Positions 7,605-15,536 of a stretch of 64,000 nt of DNA are shown here, piece after piece. Each line of letters starts with the position of its first letter. Within the stretch, counting starts at the first letter, position 1. This stretch comes from Lachnospiraceae bacterium (GTDB lineage Bacteria > Bacillota > Clostridia > Lachnospirales > Lachnospiraceae), in assembly GCA_017441585.1 (NCBI GenBank), contig JAFRWW010000057.1, positions 1 through 64,000 of the forward strand, in the 5' to 3' direction. The notes below the pieces were generated by a model. It did no database searches. It had not been told where the DNA came from and saw only the letters and a program-made list of their open reading frames with translations. Made by a program: the position numbers and the translations under genes.

Positions 7605-7784
7605 GAACCGGACTCTTCTATATCGAGTGAAGCCTGCTCGAGTTTGCAGAGCATTTCCATCGGAGGAGCAGCCCAAGTCTCTCTGTCAGGAGAAGCATCT
7701 GAAAGAAAACCAAAGCAGGGCGTAACACTTGCCAATCACTTCAATTGGATCAAGCCAGCCGGCGTGCACTTCGAATGATCTCAT
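7605..7784 (-). pseudogene. hipA: Decayed hipA kinase toxin gene
   Basis: Read on the minus strand from ATG at 7784, the sequence begins MRSFEVHAGWLDPIEVIG, which fits a HipA N-terminus. It then changes frame to FGFLSDASPDRE and next to WAAPPMEMLCKLEQASLDIEE, two segments typical of internal HipA regions that are normally far apart. About 180 bases remain of a gene usually over 1.1 kb. The ATG overlaps the hipB stop (ATGA), the classical hipBA arrangement. Internal deletions and a frameshift have removed the kinase domain, and the break at 7604/7605 joins directly to the antitoxin fragment. Confidence 0.75.
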
Positions 7785-8095
7785 GAGTCTCCTTTATTCA
7801 AAAGCTTTGCGTCCTGTATGATACGGCCCAGTTCATCGTCACGGGCCAGCAGGGTGATATCATTTGGTAATCCGATGGCAGCCAGAACTTTTGCATATAT
7901 GCCTATTGCCACGCCGGGATCGCCTTTCTCTACTTTCCATAGGGTGGCGCGGCTGATGCCGGCGCGTTCGGCGATCAGTTTGACGGAGTAGTTCCGGCGG
8001 AGTCTGGCCAGTTTTATCTGTTCACCCATCTGAGCCAGTCTTTTTACGGTGCCGGGCATTATTATTGGTTTGTTGGATTTTCTTTCGGTACTCAT
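7781..8095 (-). CDS. hipB: HipB-like XRE antitoxin/regulator (orphaned)
   Basis: A protein of about 104 residues with an XRE HTH: GEQIKLARLRRNYSVKLIAE, then AGISRATLWKVEKGDPGVAIG. The tail DDELGRIIQDAKLL is typical of HipB partners of HipA kinases. The start is uncertain: ATG 8095 lies almost at the predicted transcription start, implying a leaderless message, while ATG 8059 is an alternative; neither has a clear Shine-Dalgarno. The partner hipA gene immediately downstream is degenerate, so this is an antitoxin without its toxin, perhaps kept as a DNA-binding regulator. Confidence 0.8.
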   Translation of the reverse strand: MSTERKSNKPIIMPGTVKRLAQMGEQIKLARLRRNYSVKLIAERAGISRATLWKVEKGDPGVAIGIYAKVLAAIGLPNDITLLARDDELGRIIQDAKLLNKGDS

Positions 8096-8102
8096 GTTTA
8101 TT

Positions 8103-8131
8103 ATTATAGGCACTTTAGATATATGTGTCAA
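8103..8131 (-). promoter_or_regulatory. Consensus sigma-70 promoter of hipB
   Basis: On the minus strand TTGACA (8131-8126), a 17-bp spacer and TATAAT (8108-8103) match consensus exactly. The predicted start of transcription is about 8096, essentially at the ATG of 8095. Confidence 0.8.
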
Positions 8132-8195
8132 TAAAAATAAACTAAATTACTGCTTGAAGGATTATGAAACTGTAACTATTATGATGAAAACGGAG

Positions 8196-8242
8196 TTGAC
8201 AAAATGAAAAGAAAAGAATATAATTTAGGTATCAATTGATAC
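8196..8242 (+). promoter_or_regulatory. Consensus promoter and palindromic operator of the MqsR-like/Panacea operon
   Basis: TTGACA (8196-8201), a 17-bp spacer and TATAAT (8219-8224) match consensus. A perfect 14-bp palindrome, GTATCAATTGATAC (8229-8242), covers the predicted transcription start near 8231. This is where an autoregulating antitoxin would block transcription; the HTH of the second gene is the likely ligand. Confidence 0.75.
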
Positions 8243-8262
8243 TTTTTAATGGAGGCATATAT

Positions 8263-8703
8263 TTGGCAAAAGAGATAAATGCTCGGATAGAGTCTGAGTT
8301 AGAAATAAAATCTTATATACAAAATCTGAAGTATGCTTTGAATAATGGGGCGCATATTGAATTTCAGGCTATAAGAAGGGTTGATCATAATCGGGATGAA
8401 AGATATACAAATCAGTATACGGTGGATAAATTATTTCCGGATGAGAACCCGGTAGATGCTTTAAAGCGAGAGCTTTTAACGCTTACAGAAGAAGATTATA
8501 TACGAACGGTAAAAGATCTTCGCTTTCCCAAAAGAAGCGAAATGCGTGAATTTGGAAAAACCTATAACAGGGATGAAGATGTATATATTAAGATTCGTGT
8601 AGAATTGATAGGACAGTATGGCAACATAACTACGTTTGTAATGTCATTTCATTTTGCGGAGAAAGTTTTTACATCGGAGATGTTTCCTTACAGAAAGAAA
8701 TAA
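8263..8703 (+). CDS. MqsR-like toxin of a type II toxin-antitoxin operon
   Basis: A protein of about 146 residues. The C-terminal half shows an MqsR-like pattern: LLTLTEEDYIRTVKDLRF, then EDVYIKIRVEL, and finally a TTFVMSFHF strand, corresponding to the L-s-x-x-D-F, V-Y-x-K and v-S-F-K segments of MqsR/GCU-type ribonucleases. The start is probably TTG 8263, since GGAGG (8251-8255) is seven bases upstream and no ATG is suitably placed. The gene directly precedes a zinc-finger/HTH/Panacea antitoxin. RNase activity is inferred; overall similarity to MqsR is distant. Confidence 0.65.
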   Translation: MAKEINARIESELEIKSYIQNLKYALNNGAHIEFQAIRRVDHNRDERYTNQYTVDKLFPDENPVDALKRELLTLTEEDYIRTVKDLRFPKRSEMREFGKTYNRDEDVYIKIRVELIGQYGNITTFVMSFHFAEKVFTSEMFPYRKK

Positions 8704-8715
8704 AGGGGTATTTTC

Positions 8716-9744
8716 ATGGATATGAAAGTATTAAAAATTGAGAAAAAAATATGTACATGCTGTATGGAAGAACATGAAGTTAAAACAGTTCAAATGGAAG
8801 CACAGATTACTTTTAAGAAACGTAAGGTTGATTATCAGGCTATTTACACGTATTGTGACGTTGCGGATGAGTTATATATGGATGAGCGTCAGATACAGGA
8901 AAATGATATGAATATGAAGGATGCATATCGTAGAGCGGAAGGCCTTTTAACATCTACTGACATTTGTGATATTCGCAATAGGTACGGAATTACACAAAGT
9001 GATTTATGCATACTGCTTGGATGGGGTGGTAAAACGATCACAAGATATGAGAGCCATCAGGTTCAGGATAAAGCTCATGATACAATCCTTAAAAAACTAG
9101 ACGGGGATCCGGAATGGTTTTTATTATTATTGAAAGAGGCACGCTGCTTTCTTTCGGAGAATGCATACCAAAAATATTATAATAATGCAATTGTATTATA
9201 TGAAGCAGATCATGATCTATATCTTAGGAAAGCAATAGAGGCTGCTTATGCAAAGTTTAGTGGGAATAAAAGTATTCATGGGAATGTAGAATTGTCCTTG
9301 GACAAAGCGGTTGATGTTATAAGATATTTTGCATCTTCTGCCGGAATAGTGGATTTATATAAGGTTAAACTGATGAAACTTATGTGGTATGCCGATGCAT
9401 TATCTTATAAACAAAGAGGCATTGCTATTACCGGGTTAGTATATCGTGCTCTTCCAATGGGAGCTGTACCGGAAGCACATAATTTGATCATTGATCTAAA
9501 GTCAGTTCCATGTGAAGAAGTGGATATGGGTGAAACTACGGCATACCATTTTTCTTTAAAAAATGAAAAGTCTTTTCCATTTCTTTCGTCTGAAGATATA
9601 GAAATATTGAATGCTGTGATTAAAAAGTTGGGGAGACTGTCAAAAAATGAGATGATTTCATTTATGCATAAAGAAAAGGCATATATTGAAACTGCTTCAA
9701 GGGAAGTGATTGAATTTAAATATGCTAAGGAATTGCAAATATAG
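8716..9744 (+). CDS. Antitoxin with MqsA-like N-terminus, HTH and Panacea (DUF4065) domain
   Basis: A 342-residue protein. The N-terminus has a Cys cluster CTCC with further Cys, like the zinc region of MqsA. Residues about 78-140 form an XRE-type HTH (DICDIRNRYGITQSDLC, then WGGKTITRYESH), and the following DPEWFLLLLKEA also fits MqsA. Residues about 195-330 are a Panacea/SocA-like domain (VDVIRYFASSAG, KLMKLMWYADALSY, GLVYRALPMGAVP). Panacea domains are known as promiscuous antitoxin modules. It likely neutralises the MqsR-like protein 12 bases upstream and represses the operon at the palindrome 8229-8242. The codon usage is A+T-rich, suggesting transfer. Confidence 0.8.
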   Translation: MDMKVLKIEKKICTCCMEEHEVKTVQMEAQITFKKRKVDYQAIYTYCDVADELYMDERQIQENDMNMKDAYRRAEGLLTSTDICDIRNRYGITQSDLCILLGWGGKTITRYESHQVQDKAHDTILKKLDGDPEWFLLLLKEARCFLSENAYQKYYNNAIVLYEADHDLYLRKAIEAAYAKFSGNKSIHGNVELSLDKAVDVIRYFASSAGIVDLYKVKLMKLMWYADALSYKQRGIAITGLVYRALPMGAVPEAHNLIIDLKSVPCEEVDMGETTAYHFSLKNEKSFPFLSSEDIEILNAVIKKLGRLSKNEMISFMHKEKAYIETASREVIEFKYAKELQI

Positions 9745-9791
9745 ATTTTGAAGAGATTTTATGAATTGAAGTTGAGATTGTGAGATTATAG

Positions 9792-9983
9792 TCATCTACC
9801 GACGATGTAATCGATGGTGACATTATAATAATCAGCTAGAATAATGGCATAAGAGAGCGGAAGCTCCCTTGTGCCGTTTTCATATCTGCGATACACTTCC
9901 CGCTGGCAGTTCAGAATCTCAGCTACCTGCTGCTGGGTCATATCATGATCTGTTCTTAAATCTTTTAATCTGCTGAAATACAT
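9792..9983 (-). CDS. Small XRE-family transcriptional regulator
   Basis: A 63-residue protein that is essentially one HTH domain: SRLKDLRTDHDMTQQQVAEI, NCQREVYRRYENGTRELP, then LADYYNVTIDYIVGR. The start ATG 9983 has AAAAAGGA upstream; a longer frame reaching 10022 lacks a ribosome site. Proteins of this kind commonly act as autorepressors. Two related palindromes lie just upstream (10008-10017 and 10041-10050). Its targets beyond itself, possibly the divergent gene at 10139, are unknown. Confidence 0.8.
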   Translation of the reverse strand: MYFSRLKDLRTDHDMTQQQVAEILNCQREVYRRYENGTRELPLSYAIILADYYNVTIDYIVGR

Positions 9984-10007
9984 AGTTTTTTCCTTTTTGA
10001 CAATACT

Positions 10008-10050
10008 ACCAAACGGTGGCATAATTTAGTTACATATGCTACCATTTGGT
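10008..10050. promoter_or_regulatory. Pair of related palindromes in the divergent promoter region
   Basis: ACCAAACGGT (10008-10017) and ACCATTTGGT (10041-10050) are near-palindromic variants of one site, with centres 33 bp apart, about three helical turns. On the minus strand TTGCAA, 17 bp and TAACTA overlap them as a weak promoter for the XRE gene. They are candidate operators for that regulator. Confidence 0.45.
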
Positions 10051-10053
10051 TGC

Positions 10054-10078
10054 AAAAAATCCCACCGCAGGGGTGGGA
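10054..10078 (-). terminator. Terminator-like hairpin on the minus strand
   Basis: On the minus strand TCCCACC / GGTGGGA closes a 5-base loop and is followed by six T. No gene lies upstream on that strand, so it may stop antisense transcription entering from the gene at 10139, or mark a rearranged junction. Confidence 0.55.
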
Positions 10079-10138
10079 GCGCGAAAAAGCCTATAATGAT
10101 AGAATTTTAATAATAGGTGGTTCATAAGGAGGTAGTTT

Positions 10139-11047
10139 ATGAAGGCTGTTTCTTTTAGATGTGATGGCTGCGGGGCGGATCTTAAATTAAGACCGGGAAC
10201 AAAGAAGTGTGTCTGCGAATACTGTGGAACAGAACACATAATTGATGATGGTCAGGTATATGGGCAGGAGGGTACTGCTGATCCTGAATTGATCAAAACA
10301 ATCCGTATGTTGATTGAACCCGTCAGTGAATTGGATAATCTATGTAAGAATACTGAACGAATAAAAAAGAAACTTCAGGAATCAATAAAACGGGAGAAAT
10401 CATTGAGAGAAGCACCGTATACAACTGCAAGTATTGCAGGAGGAATAACTGCTGTTGTTATCATGATCCTTTTGTTTTTTGTGTTGACGATTTTTTCCAT
10501 TCCCGTGGGAATAATAATTGGGCTGATTGTGTTTGCTTGTGTTTATTTTTCTCAAAAATCCGAACAGGAAAGACTGGCTATTAATATACCAAAACTGACT
10601 TCACAAATTGAATCAAATGAAAAAGAGATACAGTATTACAGGGAGATATTGGAAAAATATGATGTGAGTTTTATACCTATGCAATATAGAAATAGGGATG
10701 CCATGACATTTTTTTGTGAAGTGATGGAAACAAATCGTGCGACTTCACTGCAACAGGCAATGAATTTATATGAAGACGAACTTCACAGACGTGAACAAAG
10801 AGCCATGGCACAAAGACAAATTGATCTTCAGGAAGAACAGATACGTTTACAAAAGAAACAAATTGAACAAATGAAAAATATGCATGATGACTACGATGAT
10901 GATGATGTTATGACAAAAGCGGTAACGGCCGGTGCTTTGGCAGTTGGTGGCGCATTATTGGCAAATAAAACGTTGAATAAAGCTGCAAAGAAGACTGCAA
11001 AAAAAGCGGCAGGAACCGCAGTTAAAGAGATAATAAAGCGAATGTAA
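10139..11047 (+). CDS. Zinc-ribbon membrane protein with coiled coil, unknown function
   Basis: A 302-residue protein. The N-terminus is a zinc ribbon with CDGCG (Cys8, Cys11) and CEYCG (Cys26, Cys29). Two adjacent membrane helices lie at about residues 101-123 and 125-145. Residues about 150-260 are charged and helical, with a long Gln/Glu/Arg-rich coiled coil (EEQIRLQKKQIEQMKN), followed by an acidic DDYDDDD patch and an Ala/Gly/Lys tail. AAGGAGG and TATAAT (10092-10097) precede it. It may be cotranscribed with the next two genes. The family is not recognised; the architecture suggests a scaffold or membrane-stress protein. Confidence 0.75.
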   Translation: MKAVSFRCDGCGADLKLRPGTKKCVCEYCGTEHIIDDGQVYGQEGTADPELIKTIRMLIEPVSELDNLCKNTERIKKKLQESIKREKSLREAPYTTASIAGGITAVVIMILLFFVLTIFSIPVGIIIGLIVFACVYFSQKSEQERLAINIPKLTSQIESNEKEIQYYREILEKYDVSFIPMQYRNRDAMTFFCEVMETNRATSLQQAMNLYEDELHRREQRAMAQRQIDLQEEQIRLQKKQIEQMKNMHDDYDDDDVMTKAVTAGALAVGGALLANKTLNKAAKKTAKKAAGTAVKEIIKRM

Positions 11048-11087
11048 GTATAGGTATTTATTGGGTGTTTTTGACGGAGGAATGGGT

Positions 11088-12719
11088 ATGGGTATGATCA
11101 AATGTCCGGTATGTGGAAAAGATATTTCCGATAGGGTGGGGAGATGTCTTTATTGTGATAGTGTAGTTGATATCAAGTCTTATGACAGTCAGTCTAAACA
11201 AGCGGAGTTTAATAATAATTCGTATCGTTCCAATAGGGAAGCAACTAAGTCGGAAAGAGTAATTGAGAATAATACATTTAATGGAAACATCCATGCAGAT
11301 AACGCTCGGAATATGCGAAATAACCATCAGCGTCAAACGGCGGAAAGAAATCCTGCCTCAAAGAAAAAAATTTCCTGTGGAGCAAAGGTAGCTATAATTG
11401 TATTGGTGATCGTGTTGATCTGTGCATTGGGGCTGGGCGCATGCTCAATAATGCTTGTTGCTATAGGGAGTATGAATAAAAATGACTCTTCGAAAAATAA
11501 TGAAACAATAAATAAAAAAGTTTCTGAGGCATCCGGGGATGAAATGCCTGATGAGCTTGCAGGTTTTTATCTGGGGGATGACGGAAGTGGTTTGAGCATT
11601 TTTGAAGATGGTAATTGTATTTTTTATTATACTTATATGGGCACGACAAAAAAATACAATGATTTAATCAGCGGGTATTTGAATGGTAGGATTACAATAG
11701 GCATTCCGGAATATGGATATTGTATTTATGCGGATTATAATGATAAAAGTTTTAATGGGGTTTTAGATTTTAAATCGCAGACAACCGAATGGAATGAAGA
11801 GAATTTTTATAAGAGTGGGCCACCGAAGGATCTTTCGGAAGCAGAGTTTTTAACTCAGCATAACAGTTTTGATCCGAAGCAATATAATTATGACGGGGCA
11901 GTAGAAGGTAATAATGGTGAGATAGATAATAAGTTAAATGAAAATAAAGAAAGTAAAGAAATAAAAATAGGCGGGATTATGTTACGAGTTCCTGGTTATG
12001 TGAGTGAGGGAACAATAGATGGTGAATCGGAATATATTTATGGTGATGATAATGTGACATTGATTATTGAGGCCCAAGATATAACAGCAAAATTATCTGA
12101 TCAACAATTTGAATCGCTCGGAAATCAGATTATAGAAAAAAGTATGGATTCTATGCCTGAAAAACTCCGCTCGTATTATGAGAAAAACTCAATAGAATTG
12201 TTTTATACGAAACAAAAAATACCATATTTTTTTATCGAAGCAGATAATGGGGATATCTATGGGGTGATATCCGTATTATATAATTCTCGAGATTCAAAAA
12301 TCTTAGTATTAAGGTTTTTCTGTGATGATTATGCAAAGACAGAAGATTTTAAAAATATGCTTTATGAAGTAAAGCGCATATCAGATCAGGCCGATATATA
12401 TGAAGATATGTATGAAGATAATGGTGATGGAGTCGAAATTAAGGAAAGTGATTCAAATGGAGTGGATCCGGATTTAAAAGCTTTTTTGGATAGTTATGAG
12501 TCTTTCATGGATGAGTATGTTGAGTTTATGCAGAAATATAAATCAGGGGGATCGTCTTTAGATATGATGACGGAATACTTAGATATGATGAATAAGTATC
12601 AGGATTTTGCAGAGAAAGCAGAAAAATATGATACAGATTCTATGTCTGATGCGGATTCTAAGTATTATTTTGAAGTGATGAATAGAATAAATGCTAAAAT
12701 ACTTCAAATGGCATATTGA
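11088..12719 (+). CDS. Zinc-ribbon, single-TM protein with extracytoplasmic domains and DUF6591-like C-terminus
   Basis: About 543 residues. The N-terminal zinc ribbon has CPVCG and CLYCD; a low-complexity Asn-rich linker follows; one membrane helix is at about 99-122. Outside, a domain (about 155-245) carries DELAGFYLGDDGSGLSI and WNEENF, and closely resembles the ectodomain of the kinase at 13618. A second domain (about 290-430) is comparable to the kinase's C-terminal part. The last 85 residues (DSYESFMDEYVEFMQKYK) fit DUF6591. ATG 11088 is preferred because GGAGG (11076-11080) is at proper distance; ATG 11082 is too close. Function is unknown. Confidence 0.75.
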   Translation: MGMIKCPVCGKDISDRVGRCLYCDSVVDIKSYDSQSKQAEFNNNSYRSNREATKSERVIENNTFNGNIHADNARNMRNNHQRQTAERNPASKKKISCGAKVAIIVLVIVLICALGLGACSIMLVAIGSMNKNDSSKNNETINKKVSEASGDEMPDELAGFYLGDDGSGLSIFEDGNCIFYYTYMGTTKKYNDLISGYLNGRITIGIPEYGYCIYADYNDKSFNGVLDFKSQTTEWNEENFYKSGPPKDLSEAEFLTQHNSFDPKQYNYDGAVEGNNGEIDNKLNENKESKEIKIGGIMLRVPGYVSEGTIDGESEYIYGDDNVTLIIEAQDITAKLSDQQFESLGNQIIEKSMDSMPEKLRSYYEKNSIELFYTKQKIPYFFIEADNGDIYGVISVLYNSRDSKILVLRFFCDDYAKTEDFKNMLYEVKRISDQADIYEDMYEDNGDGVEIKESDSNGVDPDLKAFLDSYESFMDEYVEFMQKYKSGGSSLDMMTEYLDMMNKYQDFAEKAEKYDTDSMSDADSKYYFEVMNRINAKILQMAY

Positions 12720-12743
12720 GTACAGTGAAAGGTAAAAAACGTA

Positions 12744-13088
12744 ATGGAAGAGAAATATTTAGAGATATTTCCTAAAAGATATAAATTATGGATTACAGTA
12801 TCTATTATAAATACAATATTAAATGTTGTCTGTTGTTGTATTACGTTTGGTATAGGAGCAATTCCATCAATGTTTGGAATAGTTTTTGCCATTGTTGCAA
12901 AAAATGATTTTGATAAAGGAGATTTACAAAAAGCTGAAAAAGTGATTAATGCATCAATGGTGGCAAATATTTTTGCAGTAGTAATTTCAATTATAGTAAC
13001 GATATTAATGATAGTTTTATATTTCGTATATGGATCATTTTTAGGTGTTACTCTATTTGCAGGATTGTTAGAGTATTATAATAAATGA
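12744..13088 (+). CDS. CD225/dispanin-like small membrane protein
   Basis: A 114-residue protein with two long hydrophobic stretches (about 14-50 and 72-108) separated by the amphipathic loop KNDFDKGDLQKAEKVINAS. The order helix, CCC, GIVFAIVAK, then GD-x-x-x-A matches the CD225/dispanin pattern. AAAGG lies about ten bases before the ATG. It follows the zinc-ribbon protein by 24 bases and is probably in the same operon. Bacterial members have no established role. Confidence 0.65.
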   Translation: MEEKYLEIFPKRYKLWITVSIINTILNVVCCCITFGIGAIPSMFGIVFAIVAKNDFDKGDLQKAEKVINASMVANIFAVVISIIVTILMIVLYFVYGSFLGVTLFAGLLEYYNK

Positions 13089-13101
13089 TTGTAATAAAAT
13101 T

Positions 13102-13587
13102 TCAATCCAGCGAGCCACAGGAACACAGCGGATCGAAACCATTTTTCAATAATAGTTCGTTGATCTCTATCACATCGCCGGGGCGGTTATGAAGGCAGCT
13201 CATGATCAGGGAGTCCCTGGCATTGCGGGCGTATAAAAGGGGCATGGGATAGAGCCGGAGTGCGTGCTGTGCTTCGTCTAAGGTAAAGTGGGCGGCGTAT
13301 AGAAGGCGCAGGATCACATCCCGCCTGCGGGTGGTTTTTTCCATGGTTATCAGTTTTGAACCATAGCCGTTGCCTATGTCTGCCCACAGGAATACGTCAC
13401 GTTTTTTAAGGTGTTTTTCTTTAAGTTTTTCATTGAAATACATGGTGAATTCCCGCTCCTGATCCAGGAGTTCATCTTCCATATCATTTAAATAGCTGTC
13501 CATGTCGCCGGGGTGTGTCTGCTCCAGCAGCTTTTCCAGCTCGTCTGTTTTCAACTTGTGGTTTTTACCCTCTTTTGATACACTCAT
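13102..13587 (-). CDS. HTH-like regulator divergent from the Ser/Thr kinase
   Basis: A 161-residue protein. The segment LKKRDVFLWADIGNGYGSKL, then ITMEKTTRRRDVILRLLYAA and YARNARDSLIMSCLHNRPGD, matches a family of degenerate XRE-like proteins in gut Firmicutes often encoded beside Ser/Thr kinases. The N-terminal 50 residues are acidic and helical. Its start lies only 30 bases from the kinase start, so the promoters must overlap or sit inside the partner's coding sequence. It is likely functionally linked to the kinase, perhaps as substrate or regulator; this is inference from context. Confidence 0.6.
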   Translation of the reverse strand: MSVSKEGKNHKLKTDELEKLLEQTHPGDMDSYLNDMEDELLDQEREFTMYFNEKLKEKHLKKRDVFLWADIGNGYGSKLITMEKTTRRRDVILRLLYAAHFTLDEAQHALRLYPMPLLYARNARDSLIMSCLHNRPGDVIEINELLLKNGFDPLCSCGSLD

Positions 13588-13617
13588 GATAGTTGTGCCT
13601 TTCTTTACTGAAGTTTC

Positions 13618-15408
13618 ATGTATTACGAAGAACTGTATCCTTTAAATGAAGAGCATTGCGTATATCTGGTGAGAGATACGCAGGACGGCAGGGTCTATGT
13701 GAAAAAGATCCTGTCTGTCTATGATGCGCAGATTTACCATTCGCTTGCAAAGGCTCCCGTAAAAGGTTTGCCGCGTATCGTGTCGGTCAGTGAAGACAAG
13801 GTGGCCGGTACGCTCATCGTGGTCGAAGAGTATATTTCCGGTAAAACCATAGAGGAACTGATCGACAATGGCCGGGTTTTTGATGAAAAGGAAACCGCCG
13901 GATATATCATATCTCTGTGCGGGATATTAAGGCAGCTACACTTTCGTGATAAACCTGTCATCCACAGGGATATCAAGCCTTCAAACGTGATGCTTGCAGA
14001 TGATGGCAGGATCGTCTTGATTGATATGAACGCAGGCCGTTTTGATAATGGCGAGGCCTCACGGGATACCAGACTGATCGGCACAGGCGGCTATGCTGCG
14101 CCGGAGCAATATGGTTTTGGTTCGTCAGGCCCTTATACCGATATATACGGTGTGGGCATGTTGATGAAGGCCATGCTCACGGGGGATGTCACTTTGCAGA
14201 CTGAGTATGATGGCAGCCTTAAAACTGTCCTGCAAAAATGCAGCGCCGTGGATAAGGAAAATCGCTATCCTGACGTCCTGCAGCTGATGGACGCCCTTAG
14301 TGGTACCCTGTCTGAGGCAAAAGATCATTCAAAAAAACGTCACGCGGGAAAATACGTCGCGGCGGCTGTCGCAGTATTTTTGCTTATCGCACTTATTTCT
14401 CTGTATATGATTTTATCACAAAAGACCGGTGTTAACACCCACCCTGAAGGTGGTTATTTTTCTGCCCGTGAAAATGAGATCAGCCTGCCAAATGTTTCAT
14501 CCGACGTTCTTGATGAGTTGTGTACTTCCTATAAAGGCACAGACGGCAGCGGCCTTACACTGAAGCGTGACGGCAGTGCGGTTTACTACAGTGAGGCCAA
14601 TCAGTACAGTGAGATACTCTGTCCCTGGAAATATGAAAATGGCAGGGTTATCATAAGCTTATCAAAGCTGCAGTGCGAGATCAGCGCAGAGGTGTCTGAT
14701 GATGATTTTTCGAATTTATATTTTACCGCAGACAGCAAGAACTGGAATGATGAAGAGTTTGTCCGTCTTGACAGGGTGGATGAAAAATATGAAAAAGGAG
14801 CTATGACACCTTATGATAAAAAGGTGTATGTGAATAAAAGCGGCTGCCCGGAATTTGTTTTTGGCGATATTGCTTTTGAAATTCCCAAAAAGTACAGTGT
14901 TTATCCGCAGAAGCGTTATCCGACGGACTATGTGATATTTACCTTGGCGAATGCAGATGAAAAATCAGAGGGATCGGTTGCTGTCACATATACGGATTAT
15001 GACGATTTTGATACATTGGAAGAATTCTTTCCGGGAGCAGCCAGAAGTTTTGGGGCGGATTTTATGGAAAATGTGGAATCTGTCGGTGAGATGCAAACAT
15101 ACAGCATAGGCGAGCATAAACTGTATGCCGGCCGGGTTAAGGGAAATCTTAATAAGGGCTTTGGATATTCTGTCGGAAAGGATACAGTGGCATTCGTCGT
15201 CTTTATCTGTGACGAGGAAAATGGGAAATTGATCCGGCTTATAATGACAAGCTCGAAAGAAAGCACTATCATGGATAAGGCTGAAAATGCCTCTGAAGAT
15301 GCCGTCATATCCGGTGAGATCAGAATTGAGGAGGATGCGGCGGGCAGTTTGAGTCTGTATCCCGGCGGTTCATGGGAAGACGTAAGATTGCTTTTACTGC
15401 CGAGGTGA
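13618..15408 (+). CDS. Membrane-anchored Ser/Thr protein kinase
   Basis: A 596-residue protein. The kinase domain (about 10-235) shows the catalytic loop HRDIKPSN near 116, the metal-binding position as DMNA instead of DFG near 137, and the activation region GTGGYAAPEQYG near 156. A Lys in VYVKKIL is the likely ATP-binding Lys; no full glycine-rich loop is obvious. One TM helix follows at about 245-265. The exterior part (about 295-390) repeats the DELxxxYxGxDGSGL...WNxExF domain of the protein at 11088, and a second domain reaches the C-terminus. There are no PASTA repeats. The ligand is unknown. Confidence 0.88.
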   Translation: MYYEELYPLNEEHCVYLVRDTQDGRVYVKKILSVYDAQIYHSLAKAPVKGLPRIVSVSEDKVAGTLIVVEEYISGKTIEELIDNGRVFDEKETAGYIISLCGILRQLHFRDKPVIHRDIKPSNVMLADDGRIVLIDMNAGRFDNGEASRDTRLIGTGGYAAPEQYGFGSSGPYTDIYGVGMLMKAMLTGDVTLQTEYDGSLKTVLQKCSAVDKENRYPDVLQLMDALSGTLSEAKDHSKKRHAGKYVAAAVAVFLLIALISLYMILSQKTGVNTHPEGGYFSARENEISLPNVSSDVLDELCTSYKGTDGSGLTLKRDGSAVYYSEANQYSEILCPWKYENGRVIISLSKLQCEISAEVSDDDFSNLYFTADSKNWNDEEFVRLDRVDEKYEKGAMTPYDKKVYVNKSGCPEFVFGDIAFEIPKKYSVYPQKRYPTDYVIFTLANADEKSEGSVAVTYTDYDDFDTLEEFFPGAARSFGADFMENVESVGEMQTYSIGEHKLYAGRVKGNLNKGFGYSVGKDTVAFVVFICDEENGKLIRLIMTSSKESTIMDKAENASEDAVISGEIRIEEDAAGSLSLYPGGSWEDVRLLLLPR

Positions 15409-15423
15409 CAGGAAGAGAAAACC

Positions 15424-15453
15424 TTGAACAGAGTGTGATGATTGTGGTAAAAT
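15424..15453 (+). promoter_or_regulatory. Probable promoter of the proC gene cluster
   Basis: TTGAAC (15424-15429), an 18-bp spacer and TAAAAT (15448-15453). It precedes proC by about 80 bases and lies just after the kinase gene. Confidence 0.45.
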
Positions 15454-15536
15454 AAAGTTTGATTTTTGTCTGAGATTGTAATGCGGTTGGCCGGCAGGCA
15501 GGTAAAACGGCTCGCATGTTTATAGAGGATTTGATC

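Noticed and set aside
7429..7725. A 98-codon plus-strand frame
   Set aside because: It overlaps the end of the metal transporter, the antitoxin fragment and the antisense of the hipA remnant; it has no start context.
7621..7780. Plus-strand peptide SISIGGAAQVSLSG as a HipA fragment
   Set aside because: The minus-strand frames match HipA better, in the correct order after hipB, so the plus-strand resemblance is chance.
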